From: an uncultured Alsobacter sp.
GTDB taxonomy: Bacteria > Pseudomonadota > Alphaproteobacteria > Rhizobiales > Beijerinckiaceae
Assembly (NCBI RefSeq): GCF_945952055.1
Contig: NZ_CAMFHB010000032.1
Coordinates: forward strand, 1-64,000
Length of the DNA: 64,000 bases
Direction: 5' to 3'
A program made the position numbers and the translations under genes. Every line of letters begins with the position of its first letter. Within the stretch, counting starts at the first letter, position 1. This document shows positions 50,289 through 60,865 of the stretch, in pieces. The notes beneath the pieces are model-generated. The model was not told the origin of the DNA, searched no databases, and was given only the letters and a program-made list of their open reading frames with translations.

Positions 50289-51836
50289 ATGACGGACGCG
50301 ACGGTCGAGGCACGAGGTCGGCGGGGACGGCGGGGAGGGCGCAGCGAGGGCGCGGCGCCGGCGCAGCCGTGGCAGCAGCCGCGCCTGCCCTTCGCGCCGG
50401 TCCCCGCAGTATCCGAAGACCAGCTCGAGGCGATCCACCAGGCTTCCCTCGTCGTGCTGGAGGAAATCGGGATGGATTTCCTGCACGACGAGGCGCGCCG
50501 GATCCTCAAGGAAGCGGGTGCGGACGTCGATCCAGGCTCCGAGCGGGTGCGCCTGCCCCGGCAACTGGTCGAGGCCCAGATCGGGCTGGCGCCCAAGAAC
50601 TTCACCCTCCATGCGCGCAACTCCGCCCGATCCCTGGAGATCGGCGGGAATGCGGTGGCGTTCGGTTCCGTGGCCAGCGCGCCCAACGTCGCCGACCGCG
50701 ACGGGGGCCGTCGTCCCGGCAACAGGGCCGACTACCAGAACCTGATTCGGCTGGGGCACACGTTCGAATCGATCCACTTCTGGGCCGGCTATCCGGTCGA
50801 GCCCGCCGACGTGCATGCCTCGGTGCGCCACCTCGACGCGCTGTTCGACATGCTGACGCTGTCGGACAAGCCCATCCACGCCTACTCGTTGGGCCGCGAG
50901 CGCAATCTCGACGGGCTCGAACTCGTGCGCATCGCGCGCGGCATCGACCGCGAGACGCTCGAGCGCGAACCGTCGGTCTTCACCATCATCAACACGTCAT
51001 CGCCGCTGCGCCTCGACACGCCGATGCTGGAAGGCATCATCCAGATGGCGCGCGCGAACCAGGTCACCTGCGTGACGCCGTTCACGCTGGCCGGTGCCAT
51101 GGCGCCCGTGACGGTGGCGGGCGCCGTCACCCAGCAGAACGCCGAGGCGGTGGCGGGGCTCGCCTTCACCCAGATCGTCCGGCCCGGGGCGCCCTTCATC
51201 TATGGCGGGTTCACCTCCAACGTGGACATGAAGTCGGGGGCGCCCGCCTTCGGTACGCCGGAATACATGAAGGCCTGCCTGCTCGGCGGCCAGCTCGCCC
51301 GCCGCTACGGCGTGCCCTACCGCTCGTCCAACACCAATGCCGCGAACACGGTGGACGCCCAGGCGGCCTACGAGAGCGTCTTCTCGCTCTGGGGCGCGAT
51401 CATGGGCGGCGTGAACCTGCTGATGCACGGGGCCGGCTGGATGGAGGGCGGCCTGCAGGCCTCCTTCGAGAAGATGGTTCTCGACGCCGACCTGCTGGCG
51501 ATGGTCACCGACTTCCTGCGCCCGGTGAAGGTCGATCCCGAAGAACTGGCGCTCGACGCCATGCGGGAAGTCGGTCCGGGCGGCCACTTCTTCGGCTGCG
51601 CCCACACCCAGTCCCGCTACCGCAACGCCTTCTTCGCCCCGATGATCTCGGACTGGCGCAACTACGAGACCTGGCGCGAAGCGGGTTCGCCGACCGCTTA
51701 CGACACCGCCAACCGCCTCTACAAGCAGCGCCTCGCCGCCTACGAGCCCCCGCCGATCGACCCTGCCATCCGCGAGGAGCTCGAAGCCTTCGTCGCCCGC
51801 CGCAAGGCCGAGGGCGGCGTGCCGACGGACTTCTGA
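50289..51836 (+). CDS. trimethylamine methyltransferase (MttB) superfamily protein, non-pyrrolysine
   Basis: SSPLRLDTPMLEGIIQMARANQVTCVTPFTLAGAMAPVTVAGAVTQQNAEAVAGLAFTQIVRPGAPFIYGG, GPGGHFFGCAHTQSRYRNAFF; uninterrupted ORF without in-frame TAG. Confidence 0.93.
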   Translation: MTDATVEARGRRGRRGGRSEGAAPAQPWQQPRLPFAPVPAVSEDQLEAIHQASLVVLEEIGMDFLHDEARRILKEAGADVDPGSERVRLPRQLVEAQIGLAPKNFTLHARNSARSLEIGGNAVAFGSVASAPNVADRDGGRRPGNRADYQNLIRLGHTFESIHFWAGYPVEPADVHASVRHLDALFDMLTLSDKPIHAYSLGRERNLDGLELVRIARGIDRETLEREPSVFTIINTSSPLRLDTPMLEGIIQMARANQVTCVTPFTLAGAMAPVTVAGAVTQQNAEAVAGLAFTQIVRPGAPFIYGGFTSNVDMKSGAPAFGTPEYMKACLLGGQLARRYGVPYRSSNTNAANTVDAQAAYESVFSLWGAIMGGVNLLMHGAGWMEGGLQASFEKMVLDADLLAMVTDFLRPVKVDPEELALDAMREVGPGGHFFGCAHTQSRYRNAFFAPMISDWRNYETWREAGSPTAYDTANRLYKQRLAAYEPPPIDPAIREELEAFVARRKAEGGVPTDF

Positions 51837-51843
51837 ACCCGTG

Positions 51844-52257
51844 TCAGACCTCGGCGAGGATCTTGTCGCGGGCTGCCGACGCCAGGAAGGCGGAGCGGGT
51901 CAGGCCGCGCGCCTTGGCGGCTTTGTCGATGGCGTCGAGAAGGTTGCGATCAAGGGAGATGTTGGCACGGGCGGGCCGCCCGGAATCGACGAGGAGCGGC
52001 ACAAGGAACGGAATTCCACCCCGAGCGATGGAGACCGCAACCTCCTTGTCGGCGAGAACCTGCTGCAAAGGCCTCGGCCCCGACGGCGTGGCCCCGGCCT
52101 CCTGTCCTACCTCCGCCCAAAGACGCAGCGCCTCGGCGGCCTGCGTCACCGCCGCATCTGCCGTTTCGGCCGCGGTCACGCAGCCCGGACAATCGGGGAA
52201 GTGGACGCCGAACAGCGTGCCTTCTTCTTTCTCGATGATCGCAACGTAGTGCTTCAT
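51844..52257 (-). CDS. hicB: HicB family antitoxin
   Basis: MKHYVAIIEKEEGTLFGVHFPDCPGCVTAAETADAAVTQAAEALRLW, C-terminal RHH-like ISLDRNLLDAIDKAAKARGLTRSAFLASAARDKI. Confidence 0.93.
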   Translation of the reverse strand: MKHYVAIIEKEEGTLFGVHFPDCPGCVTAAETADAAVTQAAEALRLWAEVGQEAGATPSGPRPLQQVLADKEVAVSIARGGIPFLVPLLVDSGRPARANISLDRNLLDAIDKAAKARGLTRSAFLASAARDKILAEV

Positions 52258-52278
52258 GCCGGGCCTCCGCTCGCGCTG

Positions 52279-52467
52279 TCAGTTCCATCCGGCCTGCATG
52301 GCGATGGCCAAGGCCGTTCCGGTGGGCAAGTCACCCCGACCATGAGGCACGATGACGTGGCGGCCACCAGCCGGATGAGCATAGACGGTGTGTGGCCCAA
52401 CTTGCCGCAAAACGATCCAGCCTTCCCGCTGGAGGCGTTGCCTGATCTTCCTGAGGTCACGCTCCAC
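52279..52467 (-). CDS. hicA: HicA family toxin
   Basis: MERDLRKIRQRLQREGWIVLRQVGPHTVYAHPAGGRHVIVPHGRGDLPTGTALAIAMQAGWN: HicA fold with conserved His; 21 bp upstream of hicB. Confidence 0.9.
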   Translation of the reverse strand: MERDLRKIRQRLQREGWIVLRQVGPHTVYAHPAGGRHVIVPHGRGDLPTGTALAIAMQAGWN

Positions 52468-52582
52468 CGACGTTGGTCATGTCCACATATTTGCGCATTC
52501 GACAGGGGGCTGGCAAGCTCCAGCAGGTCACGTCGATGATGGCCGATCGCCGCGCAGCCGCCCACCAACCCGGAGTTGACCC

Positions 52583-55009
52583 ATGAAGACCCAAGCCCAG
52601 GCCGTGGTGATCGGCGGTGGTGTCGTCGGCTGCTCGGTGCTCTATCACCTGACCAAGGCCGGCTGGACGGACGTGATGCTGGTCGAGCGCGCCGAACTGA
52701 CGTCAGGTTCCACCTGGCACGCCGCGGGCGGCTTCCACACGCTCAACGGCGATCCCAACGTCGCCAAGCTGCAGCAGTACACGGTCGAGCTCTACCGGGA
52801 GATCGAGGAGAAGTCCGGCGTCTCCTGCGGCCTCCACCTCACCGGCGGCGTGATGCTGGCGGGCACGCCCGAGCGCATGGAATGGCTCAAGATGGCCCAT
52901 GCCAAGGGCCGCTATCTCGGCATGCACACCGAGATCATCTCGGCCGCCGAGGCCAAGCGCCGGATGCCGCTCATCGACGAGAGCCGCTTCGTCGGGGCCA
53001 TGTACGATCCCCTGGAAGGCCACCTCGACCCCTACGGCACCACGCATGCCTATGCGAAGTCCGCCCGCCTGAACGGGGCCGAGATCGTCGTGCGCAACCG
53101 TGTCCTCGACGTGCGCCAGCGCCAGGACGGCACCTGGGACGTCGTCACCGAGCAGGGCACCATCCACGCCGAGCACGTCGTCAACGCCGGCGGCCTGTGG
53201 GCCCGCGAATGCGGACGCATGGTGGGGCTCGAACTCCCGGTGCTCGCGATGGAGCACATGTACCTCCTCACCGAGGACATGCCGGAAGTCGCCGAGATCA
53301 ACGCGTCGACCGGCCAGGAGGTCATCACCGCCCTCGACTTCGAAGGCGAGATCTACATGCGCCAGGAGCGCGGCGGGATGCTCATGGGCACCTATGAGCG
53401 CGCCTGCAAGCCGTGGTCCGAGAAGGTCACCCCATGGGACTTCGGCCAGGACCTTCTGCCGCCGGACCTCGACCGCATCGCGCCCTCGCTCGAGGTCGGC
53501 TTCCAGCATTTCCCGGCCTTCGAGAGGGCCGGCATCCGCAAGATCATCAACGGGCCCTTCACCTTCGCGCCCGACGGCAACCCGCTGGTCGGGCCCATCC
53601 GGGGGCTCCGCAACTACTGGGTTGCGTGCGGCGTCATGGCGGGCTTCAGCCAGGGCGGCGGTGTCGGCCTCGCGCTGTCCAACTGGATGGTGCACGGCGA
53701 CCCCGGCTTCGACGTCTGGGGCATGGACGTCGCCCGCTACGGCGACTGGGCGACGCTCGGCTACACCAACGCCAAGGTGCGCGAGAACTACTCCCGCCGC
53801 TTCCGCATCCGCTTCCCCAACGAGGAACTGCCGGCGGGCCGCCCCCTGCGCACCACGCCGATCTACGACCGCCTCGTCGCCGATCACGCGGTGATGGGCG
53901 AGAGCTTCGGCCAGGAATACCCGTTGTGGTTCGCCCCCTCCCGGGCCGAGGCCGCGGAGGTCTTCAGCTTCCGGCGCTCGACCGACTTCCCGCATGTCGC
54001 GGCGGAGTGCCGTCGGGTTCGCGAGGGCGTTGGGGTCATGGAGACGTCCGGCTACGCCAAGTACATGGTCACGGGGGAGGGGGCCGAGGCCTGGCTCTCG
54101 CACCTCTTGGCCAACAAGGTGCCGGCGCAGGGGCGCATGGTGCTTTCGCCGATGCTCAACGAGGCCGGCAAGCTCATCGGCGACTTCACGCTCGCCAAGC
54201 TCGGTCCAGAGCGATTTTTGATCGTCGGTTCGGGCCCGGCCGAGCAGTACCACATGCGCTGGTTCGAGGCGCACAAGCCCGCGCAGGGTGTCGACATCCG
54301 GGCCATGGGGCCCGATCTCGTCGGCCTCTCCATCGCCGGGCCACGCTCGCGCGAGCTGCTGGCGCGGCTTGCGGCCACGGACGTATCGGCGTCGGCCTTT
54401 CCCTTCATGGCGATCCGCGAGATGGATCTCGGAACGGTCCCGGCGATCGTGGGTCGCGTCACCTTCACCGGCGACCTCGGCTACGAGATCTGGGTGAAGC
54501 CCGAGTACCAGCGGACCTTGCTCAACCTGATCCTCGACGCGGGCCGCGACCTCGGCATCGGCCACTTCGGCCTGCGCGCGCTGAACGCGATGCGGCTCGA
54601 AAAGAACTTCGGGACCTGGGCGCGCGAGTATCGCCCCATCTACGGGCCGTTCGAGGCCGGGCTCGGCCGCTTCGTCGACCTGACGAAGAACGACTTCGTC
54701 GGGCGCGCCGCTGCCGCCGCCGAGAAGGAGACCGGCGGAACGTTGCGGCTGGTCACGTTCGCGGTCGATGCCGTCGACACCGACGCCATCGGCGACGAGC
54801 CCATCTGGCACGCCGGCAAGGTCGTCGGCTGGATCACGTCGGGCGGCTATGCCCACGGCTCGGCGACCTCGGTGGCCATGGGCTATGTCCCGAAGGACCT
54901 CGCCGGCCTGGAGAAGGGCTTCGAGATCGAGATCATCGGCGAACGCCGGGCCGCCCGGCCGATCAGGGCGCCCTTGTTCGATCCGAAAGGCGATCGCATG
55001 CGGGGGTGA
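52583..55009 (+). CDS. FAD-dependent oxidoreductase with C-terminal GcvT-like domains (dimethylglycine/sarcosine dehydrogenase family)
   Basis: AVVIGGGVVGCSVLYHLTKAGW, ELTSGSTWHAAGGFHTLN, GPFTFAPDGNPLVGPIRGLRNYWVACGVMAGFSQGGGVG, C-terminal aminomethyltransferase fold region. Confidence 0.93.
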   Translation: MKTQAQAVVIGGGVVGCSVLYHLTKAGWTDVMLVERAELTSGSTWHAAGGFHTLNGDPNVAKLQQYTVELYREIEEKSGVSCGLHLTGGVMLAGTPERMEWLKMAHAKGRYLGMHTEIISAAEAKRRMPLIDESRFVGAMYDPLEGHLDPYGTTHAYAKSARLNGAEIVVRNRVLDVRQRQDGTWDVVTEQGTIHAEHVVNAGGLWARECGRMVGLELPVLAMEHMYLLTEDMPEVAEINASTGQEVITALDFEGEIYMRQERGGMLMGTYERACKPWSEKVTPWDFGQDLLPPDLDRIAPSLEVGFQHFPAFERAGIRKIINGPFTFAPDGNPLVGPIRGLRNYWVACGVMAGFSQGGGVGLALSNWMVHGDPGFDVWGMDVARYGDWATLGYTNAKVRENYSRRFRIRFPNEELPAGRPLRTTPIYDRLVADHAVMGESFGQEYPLWFAPSRAEAAEVFSFRRSTDFPHVAAECRRVREGVGVMETSGYAKYMVTGEGAEAWLSHLLANKVPAQGRMVLSPMLNEAGKLIGDFTLAKLGPERFLIVGSGPAEQYHMRWFEAHKPAQGVDIRAMGPDLVGLSIAGPRSRELLARLAATDVSASAFPFMAIREMDLGTVPAIVGRVTFTGDLGYEIWVKPEYQRTLLNLILDAGRDLGIGHFGLRALNAMRLEKNFGTWAREYRPIYGPFEAGLGRFVDLTKNDFVGRAAAAAEKETGGTLRLVTFAVDAVDTDAIGDEPIWHAGKVVGWITSGGYAHGSATSVAMGYVPKDLAGLEKGFEIEIIGERRAARPIRAPLFDPKGDRMRG

Positions 55010-55136
55010 TCGCGGTGCCGCTGACGCTTTCAGGCCAGAACACGGCGTTTCGATTTGACCGAAATCCTTGATCCGCGGCCACAGTAGCCCTAGGCAGCCG
55101 GCAGGACCGATGCACGGCGACCGGGGGGATGTGAGC

Positions 55137-56822
55137 ATGGCCAGCGATCTCGAGATTGCCCGCGCGGCGCGGTTGAAGCCGATCCAGGACGTGGCCTCGC
55201 GCCTCGGCATCGGCACCGACGCGCTGCACCCCTATGGACGGCACATCGCCAAGGTCGACTTCGATTTCATCCGCGGCCTCGAAGGCCGGACGGACGGCAA
55301 GCTGATCCTCGTGACGGCCATCAGCCCGACCCCCGCGGGCGAGGGAAAGACGACGACCACGGTCGGCCTCGTCGACGGCCTCAACCGGATCGGCAAGAAC
55401 GCAGCGGTCTGCATTCGCGAGCCGTCGCTCGGCCCCTGCTTCGGCATGAAGGGCGGGGCGGCGGGTGGCGGCTATGCGCAAGTCGTTCCGATGGAGCAGA
55501 TCAACCTGCACTTCACCGGCGACTTCCACGCGATCACCTCGGCCAACAACCTGCTGGCCGCCATGCTCGACAACCACATCTACTGGGGCAACGCACTCGG
55601 TATCGACACCCGCCGGGTGAGCTGGCGGCGCGTCCTCGACATGAACGACCGAGCGCTGCGCACCATCACGAGTTCGCTGGGCGGCGTCTCGAACGGCTAC
55701 CCGCGCGAGGACGGCTTCGACATCACGGTGGCCTCCGAGGTCATGGCGGTGTTCTGCCTGGCCCGCGACATGGAGGACCTCGAGGAACGTCTCGGCAAGA
55801 TCGTCGTCGCGCAGACCCGCGACAAGGCTCCCGTCACCGCCGCGGACCTGAAGGCCGCGGGCGCCATGGCCGTGCTCCTGAAGGATGCCTTCCAGCCCAA
55901 CCTTGTGCAGACGCTCGAAGGCAATCCGGCCTTCGTCCATGGCGGCCCCTTCGCCAACATCGCCCATGGCTGCAACTCGGTCATGGCGACGCGGACCGCC
56001 CTGAAGCTCGCCGACTACGTGGTGACCGAGGCGGGGTTCGGCGCCGACCTCGGCGCCGAGAAGTTCTTCGACATCAAGTGCCGCAAGGCGGGCCTGGCGC
56101 CGGCCGCGGCGGTGATCGTCGCCACGGTCCGGGCGCTCAAGATGCACGGCGGCGTGCCCCGCGAGCAGTTGGGCACCGAGGACGTGGAGGCGGTTCGCCG
56201 CGGCTTTGCCAACCTCGCGCGCCACGTCGCCAACGTGCGCAAGTTCGGCGTGCCCGTCGTCGTCGGCATCAACCGGTTCGGCACGGACACGGCGGCCGAG
56301 CACGACCTGATCCGCGGCATGTGCCGCGAGGAGCTCAGCGTCGAGGCCGTGGTGTGCAGCCACTGGGCGGAGGGGTCGGTTGGCATCGAGACCCTGGCCC
56401 GCCGCGTCGTCGAACTCGCCGAGACGCCCCGGGCGCTGGAAGGCGATGGCTTCCGGCCGCTCTACGCCGACGAATTGCCGCTGTGGGACAAGGTCAAGCT
56501 GATCGCCACCGAGATCTATGGCGCGGCGGACATCACGGCGGACTCGGCGGTGCGCACGCGCATTCGCGATCTCCAGGCGGCGGGCCACGGCAAGCTGCCG
56601 ATCTGCGTGGCCAAGACCCAGTACTCGTTCTCCACCGACCCGACCCTGCGCGGGGCACCGTCCGGGCACGTCGTGCCGATCCGCGAAGTCCGTCTCTCAG
56701 CGGGCGCGGGGTTCGTCGTCGCGATCTGCGGAGACATCATGACGATGCCGGGCCTGCCCCGCGTTCCCGCGGCCGAGCACATCCGGCTCGGGGCCGATGG
56801 GCTCATCGAAGGCCTGTCATGA
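55137..56822 (+). CDS. fhs: formate--tetrahydrofolate ligase
   Basis: [82 protein letters not shown]. Confidence 0.97.
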   Translation: MASDLEIARAARLKPIQDVASRLGIGTDALHPYGRHIAKVDFDFIRGLEGRTDGKLILVTAISPTPAGEGKTTTTVGLVDGLNRIGKNAAVCIREPSLGPCFGMKGGAAGGGYAQVVPMEQINLHFTGDFHAITSANNLLAAMLDNHIYWGNALGIDTRRVSWRRVLDMNDRALRTITSSLGGVSNGYPREDGFDITVASEVMAVFCLARDMEDLEERLGKIVVAQTRDKAPVTAADLKAAGAMAVLLKDAFQPNLVQTLEGNPAFVHGGPFANIAHGCNSVMATRTALKLADYVVTEAGFGADLGAEKFFDIKCRKAGLAPAAAVIVATVRALKMHGGVPREQLGTEDVEAVRRGFANLARHVANVRKFGVPVVVGINRFGTDTAAEHDLIRGMCREELSVEAVVCSHWAEGSVGIETLARRVVELAETPRALEGDGFRPLYADELPLWDKVKLIATEIYGAADITADSAVRTRIRDLQAAGHGKLPICVAKTQYSFSTDPTLRGAPSGHVVPIREVRLSAGAGFVVAICGDIMTMPGLPRVPAAEHIRLGADGLIEGLS

Positions 56823-56838
56823 GACATGCGGACGTCGC

Positions 56839-58506
56839 GTGACTGACACGTTCGACTACATCGTCGTCGGTGCCGGATCCGCGGGCTGCGTGATGGCGGC
56901 CCGCCTGACCGAGGATCCCTCCGTCTCGGTGCTCGTCCTGGAGGCCGGCGGCAGCGACCGCTCGCCCGTGATCCAGATGCCGAGCGCGCTGTCGATCCCG
57001 ATGAATTCGCCGCGCTACGATTGGCGCTATCACAGCGAGCCCGAGCCCCATCTCGGCGGCCGCCGCCTGCACGTGCCCCGCGGCAAGGTCGTGGGCGGCT
57101 CCTCCTCGATCAACGGCATGGTCTACATCCGCGGCAACGCGTTGGACTATGACGGATGGGAGGAGGCGGGCGCGAGCGGTTGGGGGTGGCGCCACGTCCT
57201 GCCTTACTTCCGCCGGGCGGAAAGCCGGGAAGAGGGCGGCGATGCCTGGCGGGGCGACGACGGCCCGCTGCACACGAGCTACGGTCCGATGGACAATCCG
57301 CTCTACCGGGTCTTCATGGAAGCCGGCCGCCAGGCAGGCTACGCCGTCACCGACGACGTGAACGGCTACCGGCAGGAAGGCTTCGGGCGGATGGATCGCA
57401 CCATCCACAAGGGCCGGCGCTGGAGCGCAGCCAACGCCTACCTGAAGCCCGCCATGGGCAGGCCGAACCTCGCGGTCCGCACCCGCGTCGTCACGACCCG
57501 CGTCGTCTTCGAGGGACGCCGGGCGACCGGCGTGGCCTTCCGTTCGGGCGGGGGCCGGGGACCCGAGACGATCGCCCGCGCCAGGCGCGAGGTGATCGTC
57601 GCGGCCGGCGCCATCAACGCGCCCCATCTGCTGATGCTGTCGGGCATCGGATCAGGCGCGACGCTGCAGCGCTTCGGAATCCCGGTCGTCGCCGACAGGC
57701 CTGGGGTTGGCGCCAACCTGCAGGACCACATGGAGTTTTATTTCCAGATGGCCTGCCGCGAGCCGATCACGCTCTATTCGGCGATGGGGCCGCTGGCCAA
57801 GGCGCTCATCGGCATGCGCTGGCTGGCCTTCCGCGACGGGCTCGGCGCCACGAACCACTTCGAGAGCTGCGGTTTCATCCGCAGCCGCGCCGGCGTGAAG
57901 TGGCCGGACATCCAGTACCACTTCCTGCCCGCGGCCATCTCCTACGACGGCAGCGCGCTCGTCACCGCCCACGGCTTCCAGGCCCATGTCGGCACCATGC
58001 GCTCCAAGAGCCGTGGCGCGGTGAGCCTGCGCTCGTCCAACCCGCTCGACGCCCCGTCGATCCGCTTCAACTACATGAGCCACCCCGGCGACTGGGACGA
58101 GATGCGCGCCTGCGTGCGCCTGACACGCGAGATCTTCTCGCAGCCGGCCTTCGATCCGTTCCGTGGCGAGGAACTATCCCCGGGAGCCGATGTCGTCGAC
58201 GACGCTGCGATCGACGCCTTCCTGCGGCGCCGCCTGGAGAGCGCCTATCACCCGTGCGGGACGTGCCGGATCGGGCCCGCGAATGATCCCCTGTCCGTCG
58301 TCGACCCCGAACTCCGCGTCATTGGTGTCGAGGGCCTGCGGGTGGCCGACACGTCGGTCATCCCGCTGATCACCACGGGTAACCTGAACGCGCCCGCCAT
58401 CATGATCGGCGAAAAGGCGTCGGACCTCATTCGTGGACGCGATCCCTTGCCGGCTTCGAACGCGCCGGTGTTCGTGACGGAGGACTGGGAAACGCGGCAG
58501 CGGTGA
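56839..58506 (+). CDS. GMC family oxidoreductase (choline dehydrogenase-like)
   Basis: [86 protein letters not shown]. Confidence 0.93.
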   Translation: MTDTFDYIVVGAGSAGCVMAARLTEDPSVSVLVLEAGGSDRSPVIQMPSALSIPMNSPRYDWRYHSEPEPHLGGRRLHVPRGKVVGGSSSINGMVYIRGNALDYDGWEEAGASGWGWRHVLPYFRRAESREEGGDAWRGDDGPLHTSYGPMDNPLYRVFMEAGRQAGYAVTDDVNGYRQEGFGRMDRTIHKGRRWSAANAYLKPAMGRPNLAVRTRVVTTRVVFEGRRATGVAFRSGGGRGPETIARARREVIVAAGAINAPHLLMLSGIGSGATLQRFGIPVVADRPGVGANLQDHMEFYFQMACREPITLYSAMGPLAKALIGMRWLAFRDGLGATNHFESCGFIRSRAGVKWPDIQYHFLPAAISYDGSALVTAHGFQAHVGTMRSKSRGAVSLRSSNPLDAPSIRFNYMSHPGDWDEMRACVRLTREIFSQPAFDPFRGEELSPGADVVDDAAIDAFLRRRLESAYHPCGTCRIGPANDPLSVVDPELRVIGVEGLRVADTSVIPLITTGNLNAPAIMIGEKASDLIRGRDPLPASNAPVFVTEDWETRQR

Positions 58507-58516
58507 GTGGTTGGGA

Positions 58517-58642
58517 GATCCTGCGTCCTTCGACACGCCCGCTGCGCGGGCTGCTCAGGATGAGGACATTTGGTGTTGGAACACCTCAATCGTCCTCATC
58601 CTGAGCAGCGGCCGGAGGCCGCGTGTCGAAGGACGCAGGATC
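58517..58642. repeat. nested palindromic intergenic repeat, copy 2
   Basis: GATCCTGCGTCCTTCGACACG ... CGTGTCGAAGGACGCAGGATC perfect 21-bp outer arms, inner CTGCTCAGGATGAGGAC / GTCCTCATCCTGAGCAG arms, plus three internal hairpins. Confidence 0.92.
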
Positions 58643-58653
58643 TTGGCCGTTGC

Positions 58654-59049
58654 TCACCACGCGTCGTGGCGCGGGGCCTCGTCTCCGATCTCGTAGAAGT
58701 CGCCCTTGTCGGCGACGAAGATGTGGCGGGCGATGGCGAGGCCGGTCGGTTGGTCGAGGGAGCCGGCCAGGATGCTCGTTCGGCCCGAGCCCGGGCGACG
58801 CCAGAACAGGTTGCTGCCGCATTGCCGGCAGAACCCGCGCTCGGCCTCATCCGACGAGCGGAACCAGGTGAGCGTATCGGCCCCGGTCACCACCATGTCT
58901 GCGTCCGCTGCGGCCGTGGCCGCAACGAAGGTCCCGGTGGCGCGCCGGCACATGGAGCAGTGGCAGGCGACGATCTCGCGCAGCGGCCCCGTAACCCGGA
59001 AGCGCACCGCGCCGCACAGGCAGCCGCCGTCCTGGATCCCGTCCGCCAC
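58654..59049 (-). CDS. GFA family (glutathione-dependent formaldehyde-activating-like) protein
   Basis: GGCLCGAVRFRVTG, CHCSMCRRATGTFVA, RGFCRQCGSNLFWR: zinc-binding Cys pattern. Confidence 0.9.
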   Translation of the reverse strand: MADGIQDGGCLCGAVRFRVTGPLREIVACHCSMCRRATGTFVAATAAADADMVVTGADTLTWFRSSDEAERGFCRQCGSNLFWRRPGSGRTSILAGSLDQPTGLAIARHIFVADKGDFYEIGDEAPRHDAW

Positions 59050-59059
59050 GCCCGGCTCC

Positions 59060-60604
59060 TCAGTGCGTTGCGTCGGGCATCGAGGCCTTGCGGCGCTCGA
59101 TGTAGTCGCGCAGGGCCTCGTCCAGCCCGGGATCGATCGCCGGCGCCTCGTAGTCGGCCAGCATCTTCTTCCACATCTTGTTGGCGCGCATCGGGGCGTC
59201 CTGGCGTCCCTCCGCGTCCCACTGCTCGAACGAGTTGTTGTCGGCGATGGTGGAGCGGAAGAAGGCCGTCTCGAAGTTCGCCTGGGTGTGGGCGCAGCCG
59301 AGGAAGTGCCCGCCCGGCGCGACTTCTTTGAAGGCATCCATCCCCTGGCCGTTCTCGCTGAGGTCGATCCCCTTCGCCAGCACGTGCATCATGCCGAGCT
59401 GGTCGCAGTCCATGACGAACTTCTCGTAGGAGGAGGCGAGGCCACCCTCCATCCAGCCCGCCGCGTGCAGCACGAAATTGGTGCCGGCGTGGATCGTGGG
59501 CACCAGCGTCTGGGCGCTCTCGTAAGCGGCCTGCGCGTCGGGGAGCTTCGAAGCGCAGAGCGAGCCGCCGGTGCGGAACGGCATCTTCCAGCGCCGGGCG
59601 AGCTGGGCCGCACCGTAGATCGCGAGCGCCGCCTCGGGCGTTCCGAAGGTCGGAGCACCGGACTGCATCGACAGGGTCGAGACGAAGGTGCCGAAGATCG
59701 CCGGGGCGCCCGGGCGCACGAGCTGCGTGAACGACACGCCCGCGAGCACCTCGGCCAGCACCTGCGACAGCGTGCCTGCCACCGTGACCGGGCTCATCGC
59801 GCCCGACAGGATGAACGGCGTGATGATCGTCGCCTGGTTATTGCGGGCGTAGACCTCGGCCGCGCCCAGCATCGTCCCGTCCCACACCATCGGGGAGTTG
59901 GCGTTGATGAGGCTCGTGCAGACCGTGTTCGACTGGATGAACTCCTCGCCGAACAGGATCGCCGCCATGTTGACGGTGTCCTGCGCGCGCTCCGGGTGCG
60001 TCACCGAGCCCATGAACGGCTTGTCGGAAAGGCGCATGTGCGCATAGACCATCTCGAGATGGCGCTTGTTCACCGGCAGGTCGACCGGCTCGCAGACCGT
60101 TCCGCCCGAGTGGTGCATGAACGGCGAGAGATAGGCGAGCTTCACGAAATTGCGGAAGTCCTCGATGGTGCCGTAGCGGCGCCCCTGGTCGAGGTCGTGC
60201 ACGAAGGGCGAGCCGTAGACCGGCGCGAAGACCGTGTCCTTGCCGCCGATATGGACGCTGCGGGCCGGGTTGCGGGCGTGCTGGACATAGTCCTGCGGCA
60301 CCGTCGAAACGAGCTTGCGGGCGAGGCCGCGCGGGAAGCGGACGCGCGTGCCGTTCACGTCGCAGCCTGCATCCTTGAGCAGGGTCAGCGCGTCCGGATG
60401 GTCGCGGAACTCGATGCCGATCTCGGCCAGGATCGTCTCGGCGTTGCGCTCGATGATCTCGAGCCCTTCCTCCGACAGCACCTCGGTGACGGGAAGGTTT
60501 CGGGTGATGTACGGGATCGAGACCGCCGAGCGCTGCAGGCGTGCCGTCCGCCTCGCCTCGCGACCGCGCCGCGCCTCGCGCCCACCCTGTGCCTCGTCGT
60601 TCAT
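59060..60604 (-). CDS. trimethylamine methyltransferase (MttB) superfamily protein, non-pyrrolysine, second copy
   Basis: NSPMVWDGTMLGAAEVYARNNQATIITPFILSGAMSPVTVAGTLSQVLAEVLAGVSFTQLVRPGAPAIFGTFVSTLSMQSGAPTFGTPE; uninterrupted. Confidence 0.93.
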   Translation of the reverse strand: MNDEAQGGREARRGREARRTARLQRSAVSIPYITRNLPVTEVLSEEGLEIIERNAETILAEIGIEFRDHPDALTLLKDAGCDVNGTRVRFPRGLARKLVSTVPQDYVQHARNPARSVHIGGKDTVFAPVYGSPFVHDLDQGRRYGTIEDFRNFVKLAYLSPFMHHSGGTVCEPVDLPVNKRHLEMVYAHMRLSDKPFMGSVTHPERAQDTVNMAAILFGEEFIQSNTVCTSLINANSPMVWDGTMLGAAEVYARNNQATIITPFILSGAMSPVTVAGTLSQVLAEVLAGVSFTQLVRPGAPAIFGTFVSTLSMQSGAPTFGTPEAALAIYGAAQLARRWKMPFRTGGSLCASKLPDAQAAYESAQTLVPTIHAGTNFVLHAAGWMEGGLASSYEKFVMDCDQLGMMHVLAKGIDLSENGQGMDAFKEVAPGGHFLGCAHTQANFETAFFRSTIADNNSFEQWDAEGRQDAPMRANKMWKKMLADYEAPAIDPGLDEALRDYIERRKASMPDATH

Positions 60605-60865
60605 GCCCGTCTCCGCCGTTCGGTCGTGTCCGCGAGCCATGACCGTAGTTCAGCGTCGTCGCGGCGCTCTCTTGCCCGCGCGCCGTCCACTGGCCTGGAA
60701 GCGTCATGGCTGTCGCGATTGCGACGGTGACGATGGCCGGACGGCGCCTGCTTCACCAACCGGCAACCATGCTTCGCGCGACAACCGCGTCGCCGCGTAA
60801 TGAAGGGGGAGGTTCGAAGACCGACTTTCACCGACCGACGCTACGGTCGGCGAACGGAGAACGGC

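Noticed and set aside
50289-51836. Pyrrolysine-dependent MttB (amber readthrough)
   Set aside because: The ORF is continuous with no in-frame TAG before the stop, and the same is true for 59060..60604, so both are non-Pyl homologues.
52703-55216. 837-aa minus-strand ORF antisense to the DMGDH-like gene
   Set aside because: Antisense artefact of high-GC coding; no domain motifs.
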